A stretch of DNA of 38,229 bases from Candidatus Atribacteria bacterium (GCA_011056645.1 DSEL01000154.1:1-38229); one strand, 5' to 3'. Positions 1-9,658 are shown, counted from the stretch's first letter. A program made the numbers and translations. Notes: generated by a model not told the origin, from the letters alone.

Positions 1-906
1 ACTTATAATCGTGCCCATCTTATTGGTAGGGCTATTCAAAGTATATTGAATCAAACCTACCAGGACTTTGAACTAATTATTGTCAACGATGGCTCTACCG
101 ATAAAACAGAAGATATAATTAGAAAATTTCAAGAACACGATAAAAGAATTAAGTATATTAAACACGAAAAAAATAAAGGCGGCTCAGCAGCAAGAAATAC
201 AGGAATTAAACTTGCCATAGGGGAATATATAGCCTTTTTAGACTCAGACGATGAATGGTTATCTAATAAGTTAGAAAAACAAGTTATGCATTTAAAAGAT
301 AATTATTTAAATGCTTTTATATCATATACGGGATATTTCAGAATAAATGATAAAGGAGATAGTAGTATTTTTAAACCAGATAAACGTGGAAATATTTACA
401 ATAATCAACTTTGGGAGGATCACGTTAGTCCAACATCTGCTGTTATGGTCAAGAACATTTGTTTTAAAAAAGTTGGACTATTTGACGAATCCCTTCCTGC
501 ACGTCAAGATTATGATATGTGGCTTAGACTTTCTAAGCATTATACTTTTGATTATATTATTGAGCCTTTAGTTATAATTTATGACACAAATAAAGGCGCT
601 ATTTCAAATAATATTATTGCTCGAAAAAAAGGAGAGAACATAATTAGATTAAAAATAATTAAGCAAACAAAAAATATTTCAATTATTAAACAACGAAGGA
701 TTCTTGCTAATCATTATTATCAAGCAGGACGTTATTTCTGTGGAAAATTTGGTACAAGATTTGGTAAAGAAGAATTTTTTAAGGCCATGCAGCTTTGGCC
801 TTTTAAAATAAAGCATTGGTTATATTTTATTGCTTCTCTTTTAGGAGATAAAATTTATCGATATTTAGTGACAGTTAAAAAACATATAAGAAAGTACTCA
901 ATATGA
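1..906 (+). CDS. Glycosyltransferase family 2, 5' end cut by window edge
   Basis: This is a GT-A fold family 2 glycosyltransferase that would add one sugar from a nucleotide donor during repeat-unit assembly at the inner membrane face. The frame is already open at base 1 (TYNRAHLIGRAIQSIL), which matches the usual GT2 N-terminus, so the true start lies just outside the window. The TTG at 46 is internal. The nucleotide-binding motif VNDGSTD, the AARNTGI motif and the metal-binding DSDDEW are all visible, with a later QDYDMWLR acceptor-side motif. The C-terminal part is basic and Phe/Tyr-rich. It is clearly paralogous to the GT2 at 18777-19712 along its whole length. The stop is followed one base later by the next gene, so the two are probably co-translated. 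The acceptor and donor cannot be told from sequence. Confidence 0.93.
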   Translation, partial: TYNRAHLIGRAIQSILNQTYQDFELIIVNDGSTDKTEDIIRKFQEHDKRIKYIKHEKNKGGSAARNTGIKLAIGEYIAFLDSDDEWLSNKLEKQVMHLKDNYLNAFISYTGYFRINDKGDSSIFKPDKRGNIYNNQLWEDHVSPTSAVMVKNICFKKVGLFDESLPARQDYDMWLRLSKHYTFDYIIEPLVIIYDTNKGAISNNIIARKKGENIIRLKIIKQTKNISIIKQRRILANHYYQAGRYFCGKFGTRFGKEEFFKAMQLWPFKIKHWLYFIASLLGDKIYRYLVTVKKHIRKYSI

Positions 907-907
907 A

Positions 908-2203
908 ATGTTAAAAATAGTATATTCATTAACTTATATTTTAATAATAGGATTGCCTCTGCAAGGATTAATTTTACATTTAGTGCCTGAGCTTAAATTT
1001 TGGAAAGAAACTGTTTTATTTCTTTTAATATATATCACTATTATATTTGCTTTAGTTATTGTTCAAAAAAGAAATTATAAAATAATTATTTCTAGAAAAA
1101 ATATTGATATATTATTAGTATTATACATAATTTATATTGGGATACGAGCTTTATTAAGTGAAGATATTTTAATAGGGTTAATTGGTTTTGGTACATATGC
1201 AGCTTATATAATTCTATATTTTTTGATTATTATTTCATTTAACTCAAAAAATATATTTAGACTAGTCGATTGCGTTATTATATCAGCTGGTATTGTTGCT
1301 ATTTTTGGATTAGTCCAAGCATTTTTTAGTCCAACAGTTTTTGGTATATTGGATGAACCCATAAAACAAAGTATTGGTGGGATAAATATAAGTCGTTTGA
1401 CTTCTACTTTTGGAACATCTTTAGACTTTGGTGCATATATTGCATTTGTTACTCCATTGGTGCTTGCTCGATTACTAGCAGTAAAAGGTCCGGGCAAGCG
1501 TATCATTTTAGTAGTTATTTTAGTAGTATTTATCATAAATATAGCTTTAACATTTACTAGAACTGCTTGGATTCAGTTAATAGTATCTTTTTTATTTATA
1601 CTATGGATGATTTTTTTGAAACAGCGGTTTCGAAAATATATTTGGGTCGCTGGATTTGTCATTCTTACCGTTGTAGTTGTAGTTAGTCTTTTTATTTCTA
1701 GTGATTTTGGCTTTCAGTTACTACCTACAAGATTTAATTCTATATTTGATTGGCAACACGATTTATCTAATGTAGAAAGGCTAGAACGATGGGAAAATTC
1801 TTTAAAATTATTGAACGGAAACTCTTTTTTATTTGGTATTGGACCTGGAACGACTATGAATAGAGCAAATTTTTATTATAAAACAAGAGTAATTTACCCA
1901 GAAAGTTATATTTTACAATTACTAATTGAACTTGGAATCTTTGCACTTATAGTATTTTTAATGAGCTTTATCTATTTCGCTAAGCAAGGAGTGAAACTAT
2001 ATAAAGATATAGCCATTAGCGAAAAAAATAGGTTTACTTCTTTAGCAATAACAGCAGCGATCTTTGGCTTAGGTATTAATTTTATTGTTTCACTAAGTTT
2101 TAATGATTGGAGTATTTTATCAGTATTTTGGTTATGCTGTGCTTATTTATCTATTCAGCAGAAATACTTGTATCACCAAAAGAGTTCCGTAGAAAAGAAA
2201 TAA
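908..2203 (+). CDS. O-antigen ligase/polymerase (Wzy_C-type) membrane protein
   Basis: This is a polytopic inner-membrane protein of 431 aa with roughly 10-12 hydrophobic segments. The C-terminal half has the layout of the O-antigen ligase (Wzy_C) family: an RTAW motif at the end of a helix, a large periplasmic loop with RWENS, then GIGPG and ESYILQLLIELG before the last helices. Members either polymerise undecaprenyl-linked repeat units (Wzy) or ligate glycan to a lipid or protein acceptor (WaaL/PilO-like). Sequence alone does not separate these. It starts one base after the GT2 stop and is followed 10 bases later by a GT4, so it sits inside an assembly operon. It is the best polymerase candidate for the AT-rich left cassette. 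The gene at 19702 is a second candidate. Confidence 0.85.
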   Translation: MLKIVYSLTYILIIGLPLQGLILHLVPELKFWKETVLFLLIYITIIFALVIVQKRNYKIIISRKNIDILLVLYIIYIGIRALLSEDILIGLIGFGTYAAYIILYFLIIISFNSKNIFRLVDCVIISAGIVAIFGLVQAFFSPTVFGILDEPIKQSIGGINISRLTSTFGTSLDFGAYIAFVTPLVLARLLAVKGPGKRIILVVILVVFIINIALTFTRTAWIQLIVSFLFILWMIFLKQRFRKYIWVAGFVILTVVVVVSLFISSDFGFQLLPTRFNSIFDWQHDLSNVERLERWENSLKLLNGNSFLFGIGPGTTMNRANFYYKTRVIYPESYILQLLIELGIFALIVFLMSFIYFAKQGVKLYKDIAISEKNRFTSLAITAAIFGLGINFIVSLSFNDWSILSVFWLCCAYLSIQQKYLYHQKSSVEKK

Positions 2204-2213
2204 AGGCAAAAAG

Positions 2214-3338
2214 ATGAGAATAGCAATAGATCTAATTACAATAACGGGGAAAAATGCAGGACTTCAATCCTATGCTAAACAATTGGTTGAAGGTATTGCA
2301 AAGGTTGATAAAAAAAATGAATATATATTATTAATAAATTCTAGGGCAAAAAAATTATTTACAATTAATCAACCTAACTTTAAGAATATTTTTATTCATA
2401 CTCCGAAAAGATTTATTGGTATTTGGGAACAAATATATTTTCCATTTATTCAATTTTTAAAAGAAGTTGATCTTTTACATAGCCCTGTTTCTGCAGTTCC
2501 TATTGTAGCACCATGCAAAACAGTTTTAACTATCCATGATTTAACATTTAAAATATACCCTAAGACGATGCAATGGTGGGATCGTTTTTATTGGAATTTT
2601 TTTATAACTCAGGGGGTAAAGCGAGTTGAAAGAATTATAACAGATTCTATTAGTACTAAAAAAGATTTAATTAAATATTATAATATTCAAAAAAATAAAG
2701 TTTCGGTTATACCCTTATGTTGTTCTTCACAATATTATATGTCTTCGAATGAATTTTTTTTAAATGAAATTAAGCAAAAATATAATATTAATAAACCATA
2801 TATTCTCTTTGTAGGTACTTTAGAACCAAGAAAAAATATTAGTATATTATTAAAAGCTTTCAATATAGCAAAACAAAAAGGAAAACTTAAACATTCTTTA
2901 GTAATAGTAGGGAGAAAAGGTTGGTTATTTGATGATATTTTTCAAATAGTAAAGAATTTGAGAATGGAAAATGATGTAATATTTACTGGATTCGTACCTG
3001 ACGAAGATTTACCAAGTCTTTATCATGGATCAGATCTTTTTGTTTATCCTTCAATATATGAAGGATTTGGTTTGCCACCTTTAGAGGCAATGGCTTGCGG
3101 GACTCCCGTTATTGCTTCCAATAGCTCTTCACTCCCTGAAGTTGTAGGAGATGCAGGAATTCTTATTGATCCAAAGGATGTTAATGCGTTTGCTTCCGTA
3201 ATAGTTAGAGTATTAAATAAAGAAGAGCTTAAAATCGAATTTGCGAAAAAAGGTAAACTTTGGGCACAACGATTTACTACAGAAAAAATGGCATATCAGA
3301 CTATAAAGGTATATAAAAAAATAATTGAAGCAGGATAG
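2214..3338 (+). CDS. Glycosyltransferase family 4 (GT-B)
   Basis: This is a 374-aa retaining GT-B glycosyltransferase. The N-terminal acceptor domain begins [12 protein letters not shown] and contains HDLTF. The C-terminal donor domain begins near residue 195 with [10 protein letters not shown], followed by VGRKGW and the E-x7-E signature EGFGLPPLE, then a GTPVIAS motif and the usual [10 protein letters not shown] tail. These features match the WbaZ/mannosyltransferase-like branch of GT4, which commonly uses GDP-mannose or a GDP-deoxymannose. That fits with gmd and rmd downstream, but the donor is inferred. An AAAGG-type ribosome site lies about 7 bases before the ATG, and the preceding stop is only 10 bases away. 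Confidence 0.9.
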   Translation: MRIAIDLITITGKNAGLQSYAKQLVEGIAKVDKKNEYILLINSRAKKLFTINQPNFKNIFIHTPKRFIGIWEQIYFPFIQFLKEVDLLHSPVSAVPIVAPCKTVLTIHDLTFKIYPKTMQWWDRFYWNFFITQGVKRVERIITDSISTKKDLIKYYNIQKNKVSVIPLCCSSQYYMSSNEFFLNEIKQKYNINKPYILFVGTLEPRKNISILLKAFNIAKQKGKLKHSLVIVGRKGWLFDDIFQIVKNLRMENDVIFTGFVPDEDLPSLYHGSDLFVYPSIYEGFGLPPLEAMACGTPVIASNSSSLPEVVGDAGILIDPKDVNAFASVIVRVLNKEELKIEFAKKGKLWAQRFTTEKMAYQTIKVYKKIIEAG

Positions 3339-3461
3339 ATTGAATACCTCATTGAAACGAAAAATAGATATGAATGTTCAATAATGTTCAGTTTAAAGTT
3401 AAAAAAATATGATCGATTTGGGAGTTCATATTTCATAATAAAGGAGCACTATTTAGCTAGA

Positions 3462-4682
3462 ATGAAAATATTACAAATTACATCAAGACTACCATACCCA
3501 CCTATCGATGGAGGTAGCATTGAAATATACAATAATATTAAATATTTAGCTTTAAGAGGACATGATATAACTTTAATATCTCTCGTAAATAAAAGAAAAA
3601 AAGTGTCTGAATTAAAAAAGTATTGTGAATTAATAACAATTAAAAAAAATACGGGAAATCACTTTTTAGGATATTTTCTTAATATATTTATTGATACTCC
3701 TTATACTATTTCAAAATATCATTCTAACAAGGTTAAGAAGGAAATACGAGAACTATTAAAGAAAGATAATTTCGATATTATTATTCTAAATCAATTACAT
3801 ACTGCTTATTATGGAAATTTTATAAAAAAAGAATATAATTTACCAATTGTGTTAAGAGAACAAAATACAGAAAATATAATTATGAAGAGATTCTATAAAA
3901 ATCAGAATAATATTTTTATTAAATTTTATGCCTATTTACAATATAAAAAACTTTATAAATACGAAAGTAAAATTTGTGAAATATTTGATCGTTGTTTTAT
4001 GATAACTAAGATTGACGAAAAGACAATAAAAGATATGAATTCTAATGTAAAGACAAATGTGGTTCCAGCAGGAGTTGATATTTCATATTTTTATCCACTC
4101 AAATTTAAAGAAGAAGAATTTTCTTTAGTTTCCGTTGCTTCCATGAATTGGTTACCTAATGTAGAGGCTATAGAATGGTTTTGTAAGGAGGTCCAACCTT
4201 TAATAAAAAAGGAAATTCAGAAAGTTAAATTATATATTGTCGGAATAAATCCACCAAATAATATTAAAAGTCTTGCTAATAATAATGTGATAGTAACTGG
4301 ATTTGTAGAAGATGTTAGAAAATATTTAGCAAAAGGACAAGTTTTTATTGTTCCTTTAAAAACTGGTAGCGGAATGCGTATAAAAATATTAAATGCTTTA
4401 GCAATGGGAAAAGCAATTGTTTCTACATCTATTGGCTGTGAAGGAATTGACGTTGTTGATGGAAAAAATATTTATATTGCAGATAACAAAGAAGAATTCG
4501 CTGAAAAAGTTGTTTTTTTACTGAATAATAAAGATGAGAGAGATAGAATAGGGAAAGAAGGACTGAAATTAGTTAAAGAAAAATATCAGTGGGAAAAGAT
4601 AGCAGAAGATATCGAGACTGAGTTTAAAAAAATAATAAATGAAAATAATATTTTGAGGAGTAGAAAAAATAAGTTATTATAA
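3462..4682 (+). CDS. Glycosyltransferase family 4 (GT-B), paralogue of next gene
   Basis: The frame is open from an ATG at 3384, but the start chosen here is the ATG at 3462. From there the protein begins MKILQITSRLPYPPIDGG, the normal first strand of the family, and lines up with the gene at 4779. An AAGGAG lies at 3441-3446, somewhat far upstream (15 bases). The 406-aa product has the short-form GT4 donor domain: SMNWLPNVEAIEWF, VTGFVEDVRKYL, PLKTGSGMRIKILNAL and AMGKAIVSTSIGCEGI. These motifs resemble the GT4 branch often annotated as sugar transferase of the PEP-CTERM/EpsH type, although no exosortase genes are seen here. It is very AT-rich (13 of 60 bases are G/C in 3601-3660). The sugar and acceptor are unknown. 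Confidence 0.88.
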   Translation: MKILQITSRLPYPPIDGGSIEIYNNIKYLALRGHDITLISLVNKRKKVSELKKYCELITIKKNTGNHFLGYFLNIFIDTPYTISKYHSNKVKKEIRELLKKDNFDIIILNQLHTAYYGNFIKKEYNLPIVLREQNTENIIMKRFYKNQNNIFIKFYAYLQYKKLYKYESKICEIFDRCFMITKIDEKTIKDMNSNVKTNVVPAGVDISYFYPLKFKEEEFSLVSVASMNWLPNVEAIEWFCKEVQPLIKKEIQKVKLYIVGINPPNNIKSLANNNVIVTGFVEDVRKYLAKGQVFIVPLKTGSGMRIKILNALAMGKAIVSTSIGCEGIDVVDGKNIYIADNKEEFAEKVVFLLNNKDERDRIGKEGLKLVKEKYQWEKIAEDIETEFKKIINENNILRSRKNKLL

Positions 4683-4778
4683 AAAGTGGTAAATTTTATT
4701 TGGTAAACATAAAAAACAGTTAAAAGAAATGATAGAAATATTAATTTAAATGCATTTAGATAGATTAGGAGACAAATA

Positions 4779-5981
4779 ATGATAAAAAAAATATTAATGG
4801 TTTCTTATCGTTTTCCATATCCACTAATAGATGGCTCACGAATTAGAATTTATAATATTGGGAAAATCCTTGCAGAAAAATATCAGGTTGATTTATTAGC
4901 CATTAATGAAGGTAATATTGCTAATGAGGATATTAAGGAAATGGGAAAAATTTTAAATAAAGTTATTCCATTTCCTTTCAATCCGATATGGTTTAAGATA
5001 AATACTTTAAAAGGCTTATTTTCTAAAGATTCCCTGCAAATATATTACCATTATTTCAATAAAGTACAAAAGTGGATAGATCAACATTATAGGGAGTATG
5101 ATTTAATATTTTGTGTGCATATTAGAGTGACTAAATATTTAAGAAAGGCTAATAGTATACCGAAAGTCATAGATTTTATTGATGCAACTTCTATAAATTA
5201 CCAAGAAGCTCAAAAAAATTCAAAAGGATTGTGGCGGCTTATTTATCCTATAGAAAACAAGAGAGCACTATCATATGAAATTAAAATGTTAAAAGAGTTT
5301 GATAAGGTATTTATTACTTCTCCTTTTGATAGAAACCATTTACTTAGTAATGCTAATATACCTGATAACAAACTAATTGTAATTCCTAATGGAGTCAGAG
5401 AGGAATTATTGTTTAGGGAAAATAGATTTAAAGAAGAAAATTGGATTGTATTTTTGGGGAAAATGAATACAGCCCCCAATATAGATGCAGTAATATTTTT
5501 TGCTAATAAAATATTTCCTTTAATAATAAAAAATAGGAATGATATAAAATTTATTATAGTCGGTTCAAGTCCATCAAAGGAAGTATTAAAATTAAGTAAA
5601 AGAAATAATATAGAAGTAACAGGATTTGTTGAGGATCCTTATGAATATTTAGAAAAAGCGAAAATAATTATTGCTCCACTTAGGTTTAGCGCGGGAATAC
5701 AAAACAAGATATTAGAACCAATGGCATTGAGGAAAGTTGTGGTAACTACTTCTAAAGGTGTAAGAGGAATTTCTGGAGAAGATAAAAAACATTTTATAGT
5801 AGCAGATGGTAAACAAGAGATAGCGAAAAAGATTTTAGACTTAATAAGTAATGAACCGAAAAGAAAAGAAATAGGAAATAATGCTCGAGAACTTATAAAA
5901 CAAAAATACAGATGGGATATTATTAGTAAGGATCTGTATAAAGAAATTGATAATGTTTTAGAAATAAATTATAAAAAATAA
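4779..5981 (+). CDS. Glycosyltransferase family 4 (GT-B)
   Basis: This 400-aa GT-B enzyme resembles the upstream gene in size and domain order. The N-terminus is MIKKILMVSYRFPYPLIDGS. The donor domain contains FLGKMNTAPNIDAVIFF, VTGFVEDPYEYLEKA, APLRFSAGIQNKILEPMA and TSKGVRGI. A TAGGAG ribosome site sits 7 bases before the ATG. It lies 96 bases after the previous stop, and that gap shows no promoter or terminator that I could identify. It is probably a second sugar-adding step in the same repeat unit, arising from an old duplication because identity to its neighbour is limited mainly to motifs. The donor is not predictable. Confidence 0.88.
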   Translation: MIKKILMVSYRFPYPLIDGSRIRIYNIGKILAEKYQVDLLAINEGNIANEDIKEMGKILNKVIPFPFNPIWFKINTLKGLFSKDSLQIYYHYFNKVQKWIDQHYREYDLIFCVHIRVTKYLRKANSIPKVIDFIDATSINYQEAQKNSKGLWRLIYPIENKRALSYEIKMLKEFDKVFITSPFDRNHLLSNANIPDNKLIVIPNGVREELLFRENRFKEENWIVFLGKMNTAPNIDAVIFFANKIFPLIIKNRNDIKFIIVGSSPSKEVLKLSKRNNIEVTGFVEDPYEYLEKAKIIIAPLRFSAGIQNKILEPMALRKVVVTTSKGVRGISGEDKKHFIVADGKQEIAKKILDLISNEPKRKEIGNNARELIKQKYRWDIISKDLYKEIDNVLEINYKK

Positions 5982-6057
5982 GATATTATTTATAAAATAT
6001 CGATGAAATTCAAAGACATTTATTTAATTAAAAATTATTAAAGAGAGGGAAGAAATA

Positions 6058-7059
6058 ATGTTTCAAAAAAGAGCGTTAATAACTGGTATTACTGGCCAGG
6101 ATGGTTCTTATTTGGCGGAATTTTTGTTAAATAAAGGGTATGAAGTTTTTGGTTTAGTTCGCAGAACCAGTATTTTAAATTTTGAAAGAATAAAGCATGT
6201 TCAGGATAATATCAAATTGATATCTGGTGATTTGTTAGACCAAAATTCTTTAATGAATGCAATTAAGGAATCTAATCCGGAGGAAATTTATAATTTAGCT
6301 TCTCAATCTTTTGTGCCAGCTTCATGGAAGCAACCTGTATTTACTGGTGAAGCAACGGCTTTGGGGGTAGCGAGGATGTTAGAAGCTATTAGGTCAGTTG
6401 ATCCAAAGATAAAATTTTATCAAGCCTCGAGCAGTGAAATGTTTGGGAAATTAAGAGAGGTTCCTCAAACTGAAAAAACCCAATTTTATCCTAGAAGTCC
6501 ATATGGTGTGGCAAAATTATATGGGCATTGGATCACAATTAATTATAGAGAAAGCTATAATATGTTTTGCTGTAGTGGGATCCTATTTAATCATGAATCT
6601 CCAAGAAGGGGGTTAGAGTTTGTCACTAGAAAAGTTACTAATACCGTAGCTAAAATTAAGTTGGGTTTGACAAATGAATTAAGATTAGGCAATTTAGATG
6701 CAAAAAGAGATTGGGGATTTGCGGGAGATTATGTAAGGGCAATGTGGCTTATGCTTCAACAAGATGTGCCAGAAGATTATGTAATTGCTAGTGGTATGAC
6801 TCATTCGGTGAAAGATTTAGTCCAAATTGCGTTCGATTATGTTAATTTAAATTGGGAAAACTATGTAGTAGTAGACCCAAAATTTGTAAGACCTGCCGAA
6901 GTTGACTTATTGTTGGGTGATTCTATAAAAGCAAGAGAAAAATTAAAGTGGAAACCAGAGGTTAAATTTGAAGATTTAATTAAAATGATGATTGATGCAG
7001 ATTTAGAGAATGTTAAAAATAATATTTACTTATCTGACATTCAGACACAAAAGACATAA
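6058..7059 (+). CDS. gmd: GDP-mannose 4,6-dehydratase
   Basis: This enzyme converts GDP-D-mannose to GDP-4-dehydro-6-deoxy-D-mannose using bound NADP in the cytoplasm. The 333-aa extended SDR begins with the Rossmann motif [13 protein letters not shown], followed by [13 protein letters not shown], the catalytic SSSEMFG, the YGVAK Tyr/Lys pair, the substrate-binding NHESPRRG and [13 protein letters not shown]. All of these are hallmarks of GMD rather than generic epimerases. A purine-rich GAGAGGGAAG ribosome site precedes the ATG. The next gene, 20 bases downstream, is the matching 4-reductase, so the pair should make GDP-D-rhamnose. No fucose synthase (fcl) is present. Confidence 0.96.
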   Translation: MFQKRALITGITGQDGSYLAEFLLNKGYEVFGLVRRTSILNFERIKHVQDNIKLISGDLLDQNSLMNAIKESNPEEIYNLASQSFVPASWKQPVFTGEATALGVARMLEAIRSVDPKIKFYQASSSEMFGKLREVPQTEKTQFYPRSPYGVAKLYGHWITINYRESYNMFCCSGILFNHESPRRGLEFVTRKVTNTVAKIKLGLTNELRLGNLDAKRDWGFAGDYVRAMWLMLQQDVPEDYVIASGMTHSVKDLVQIAFDYVNLNWENYVVVDPKFVRPAEVDLLLGDSIKAREKLKWKPEVKFEDLIKMMIDADLENVKNNIYLSDIQTQKT

Positions 7060-7079
7060 AATAAAGGAATAGTTCTATT

Positions 7080-8030
7080 ATGAAGGCATTAATAACAGGA
7101 ATTTCCGGTTTTGTGGGGTCATATTTAGTGGAGTTTTTACTTAATAAAGGATATGAAGTTTTTGGAACTTTTTATGATAAGAGCACATTTTCAAATTTAG
7201 ATGGTTTTATAGATAGAATTATATTATATCAATGTGATATAAGAAATTATGATAGTTTAAAAAAAATTATGGAAAAAAACCAACCTGATGAAATATATCA
7301 TTTGGCTGCAATCTCATTTGTGCCTAATTCAATGAAAGATCCAAAATTAACCTTTGATACTAATTTATATGGTACATTAAATCTTTATCAAGCGATTATA
7401 GAATTAAAATCTAATCCCAAAATGTTATTTGTAGGATCCGCTGATGAATATGGAATAGTCAATGAAAATGATTTACCAATAAACGAAAATTGCCCTTTGC
7501 GCCCAATGAACCCTTATTCAATTAGCAAGGCAAGTGCAGATTTTTTAAGTTATACTTATTTTAAGAATTATAATTTGAATATAATTAGAGCAAGACCATT
7601 TAATCATATTGGGCCAAGACAATCTCCTGAATTTGTATGTTCCAGTTTTGCAAAACAAATAGTCGAGATTGAGAAGGGACTAGAGGAACCAATAATGAAA
7701 GTTGGCAATTTAGAAGCGAAGAGAGATTTTACAGATGTGAGGGATATGGTAATAGCGTACTGGCTTGCAATGCAGAAGGGTAAAACAGGAGAGGTGTATA
7801 ATATTTGTTCCGGAAGAACTGTTCAGATTAAGGAATTATTAAATAATCTTTTAAAGTTATCTTCAAAAAAAATAAATATAATAAGAGATTCAAAGAGAAT
7901 GAGGCCTTCTGATAATCCCGTTTTGCAAGGAGATTGCTCAAAATTTAGAAAAAGTACCGGCTGGAAACCAGAGATACTTTTTGATAAAACATTAAAAGAT
8001 ATATTGGAATATTGGAGAAAAATATTATAG
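7080..8030 (+). CDS. rmd: GDP-6-deoxy-D-mannose (GDP-D-rhamnose) reductase
   Basis: This is a 316-aa extended SDR that would reduce the C4 keto group of the gmd product to give GDP-D-rhamnose. It carries TGISGFVGSYLVE at the N-terminus, LAAISFVPNSM, the Ser-containing GSADEYG, the YSISKASAD catalytic motif, and RPFNHIGPRQSPEFV. The last motif is typical of RMD and GMD relatives and differs from GDP-fucose synthase. The C-terminus contains GDCSKFRKSTGWKPE, the common epimerase tail. It is 20 bases after gmd. A less likely alternative is a bifunctional GMD/RMD-like enzyme acting on another GDP-keto sugar. The assignment rests on motif pattern and neighbourhood. Confidence 0.86.
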   Translation: MKALITGISGFVGSYLVEFLLNKGYEVFGTFYDKSTFSNLDGFIDRIILYQCDIRNYDSLKKIMEKNQPDEIYHLAAISFVPNSMKDPKLTFDTNLYGTLNLYQAIIELKSNPKMLFVGSADEYGIVNENDLPINENCPLRPMNPYSISKASADFLSYTYFKNYNLNIIRARPFNHIGPRQSPEFVCSSFAKQIVEIEKGLEEPIMKVGNLEAKRDFTDVRDMVIAYWLAMQKGKTGEVYNICSGRTVQIKELLNNLLKLSSKKINIIRDSKRMRPSDNPVLQGDCSKFRKSTGWKPEILFDKTLKDILEYWRKIL

Positions 8031-8062
8031 TAAAACAATTTTAAAATTGGAGTAATGTTTGA

Positions 8063-9034
8063 ATGAAGAGAATTGTAATAACTGGGATTAATGGGATTAT
8101 TGGGTCTGAATTAAAAAAGAGATTTATTGATAAGGGTTATTATGTTATTGGAATTGATAGGATAGAACCAAAAGAAAAAGAAGAAAATAGCGGGCATTTT
8201 GAGTATGTAAAGTTAGATATTACTGATAAAGATAAAGTGGCTCAATTTTTTCCAGATTTACATTTTGATTATTTAATACATTGTGCGGCATTGGTGCATA
8301 AAAATTCTCTAGATTTATCTTTTGATAATTTTATGAAGATTAATTTTGAAGGGACTAAAAATATTTTTGATGCTGTAGTTGAGAATAAAATTAAATCAGG
8401 AGTTGAGGGAACGATATTTTTTAGTACCATAGAAGTCTATGGTGGCGAGGGAAGAGATGAGGTTTTATCTGAGAGCGATGAATGTCGACCGATTACTTAT
8501 TATGGAAAGAGCAAGTTAGCCGCTGAGGAGTATTTAATAAAATTGAATAAAGAAAGTAAATTACCAATTATTATTTTACGACTTGCTCCGGTTTATAGTA
8601 AAGATTTTTTAAGAAATGTGAAGAGAAGAGTATTAGTAGCGGCGAAAAGGTTTTTCTATAGAGTAGGGGATGGGGAGCAGAAAATATCTGTATGTTCAAG
8701 AAATAATTTAATTGATGTTGTAGAGATGTGCGTTGAGGGCAAAGTTTCTTTTGGGGATGTTTTTAATATAGCAGATAATCAGGTTTATAGTTTTAATGAT
8801 TTATTGAATTATTTCAGAGAGTTAGGAGAAAATCATATTACTATAAAAGTTCCAAAATATATAGTACGATTTGGGGTAAAATTGGTTAGTTTAGTATTTC
8901 CGGGGAGAAAAGAAAGATTACTTTCAATTTATTATAAGCTGACTAAAGATAATATTTATTCTATTGAAAAGGCCAAGAAATATTTAAAGTATAATCCAAA
9001 ATGGAATTTTGAAAATACTATATTTAAAAGATAG
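8063..9034 (+). CDS. NAD-dependent epimerase/dehydratase, probable UDP-4-keto-6-deoxy-HexNAc reductase
   Basis: This 323-aa extended SDR has the Rossmann motif TGINGIIGSELKK, the HCAALVHK segment, the Ser/Thr region FFSTIEVYG and the YYGKSKLAAE catalytic motif, followed by RLAPVYS. It sits 14 bases before a small phosphoglycosyl transferase. Pairs of this kind (WbpV/quinovosamine-synthesis type reductase plus priming transferase) commonly make and load a UDP-6-deoxy-HexNAc such as UDP-QuiNAc. That role is inferred from gene order and would need a 4,6-dehydratase, for which the CapD homologue at 30200 could serve. A generic UDP-galactose-type epimerase cannot be excluded. The C-terminal third (LVSLVFPGRKERL) is basic and hydrophobic and may contact the membrane. 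Confidence 0.75.
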   Translation: MKRIVITGINGIIGSELKKRFIDKGYYVIGIDRIEPKEKEENSGHFEYVKLDITDKDKVAQFFPDLHFDYLIHCAALVHKNSLDLSFDNFMKINFEGTKNIFDAVVENKIKSGVEGTIFFSTIEVYGGEGRDEVLSESDECRPITYYGKSKLAAEEYLIKLNKESKLPIIILRLAPVYSKDFLRNVKRRVLVAAKRFFYRVGDGEQKISVCSRNNLIDVVEMCVEGKVSFGDVFNIADNQVYSFNDLLNYFRELGENHITIKVPKYIVRFGVKLVSLVFPGRKERLLSIYYKLTKDNIYSIEKAKKYLKYNPKWNFENTIFKR

Positions 9035-9048
9035 AAAGATATTAGAAG

Positions 9049-9609
9049 ATGATAAAAAGAGTATTTGATTTATTTTTTTCTATAATTTTATTGATTATTT
9101 TAGCTCCTCTGTTTGTAGTGATTGGGGTTTTAATAAAAATAGATTCTCCGGGGCCTGTTTTTTTTAAGCAGAAGAGAGTGGGAAAAGATAATAAAGATTT
9201 TATAGTGTATAAGTTCAGGAGCATGAGTGCGGGAACACCGGATGGTGCGAAAGAGGATTTAGGAGAAGAAAATTCGTATGTTACCAGAGTAGGGAGAGTA
9301 ATAAGGCAGTTTACTATAGATGAGTTGCCCAATTTATTTAATGTGGTAAGAGGAGAAATGAGTTTAGTTGGGCCACGCCCTCCACATTACATGCAATATG
9401 ATTTAATTAAAATGAGAACCGAGGCAGGGATTCATAAGGTTAAACCAGGCATTGCCGGTTATGCACAGATAATGAAGACGGGTGGAGAGGATTTAGCGGC
9501 AAAAGTGAAGTGTGATAAATATTATGTGGAGCATATGAGTTTGTGGTTAGATATTAAGATTATTATTAAGACTGCGATTATGCGGTTTAGTTCGAAGGAG
9601 ACGTTTTAA
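9049..9609 (+). CDS. Small phosphoglycosyl transferase (bacterial sugar transferase, PglC-like)
   Basis: This enzyme transfers a sugar-1-phosphate from a UDP-sugar to undecaprenyl phosphate and so starts repeat-unit synthesis. At 186 aa it is the minimal monotopic type (PglC/WecP-size) and lacks the four-helix N-terminus of WbaP/WcaJ. It shows the KRVFD start, one re-entrant hydrophobic helix (residues about 7-30), DSPGPVFFKQKRVG, YKFRSM, the catalytic Asp-Glu of DELPNLFNV, EMSLVGPRP and KPGIAGYAQ. It is the last gene of the AT-rich cassette, and its stop is 11 bases before a 38-bp palindrome. Its substrate may be the product of the upstream SDR. A second, unrelated priming enzyme lies at 28943. 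Confidence 0.94.
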   Translation: MIKRVFDLFFSIILLIILAPLFVVIGVLIKIDSPGPVFFKQKRVGKDNKDFIVYKFRSMSAGTPDGAKEDLGEENSYVTRVGRVIRQFTIDELPNLFNVVRGEMSLVGPRPPHYMQYDLIKMRTEAGIHKVKPGIAGYAQIMKTGGEDLAAKVKCDKYYVEHMSLWLDIKIIIKTAIMRFSSKETF

Positions 9610-9620
9610 AAAGGAGAAAA

Positions 9621-9658
9621 GGGGACAGGCTACTTTTATTAAAAAGTAGCCTGTCCCC
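9621..9658. repeat. REP-like palindrome, GGGGACAGGCTAC type
   Basis: Two perfect 17-bp arms (ggggacaggctactttt at 9621-9637 and its complement at 9642-9658) flank a 4-base loop, atta. There is no T-run after the stem, so it is not a canonical intrinsic terminator, although transcripts would fold strongly. Palindromes starting GGGGACAGGC resemble REP-type elements mobilised by Y1 (RAYT-like) transposases in other genomes. No such transposase is in this window. It sits at the right edge of the AT-rich cassette. Confidence 0.85.

Noticed and set aside
3384-3461. Upstream in-frame start for the GT4 at 3462
   Set aside because: The extra 26 residues precede the first beta strand of the family and are not shared with the neighbouring paralogue.
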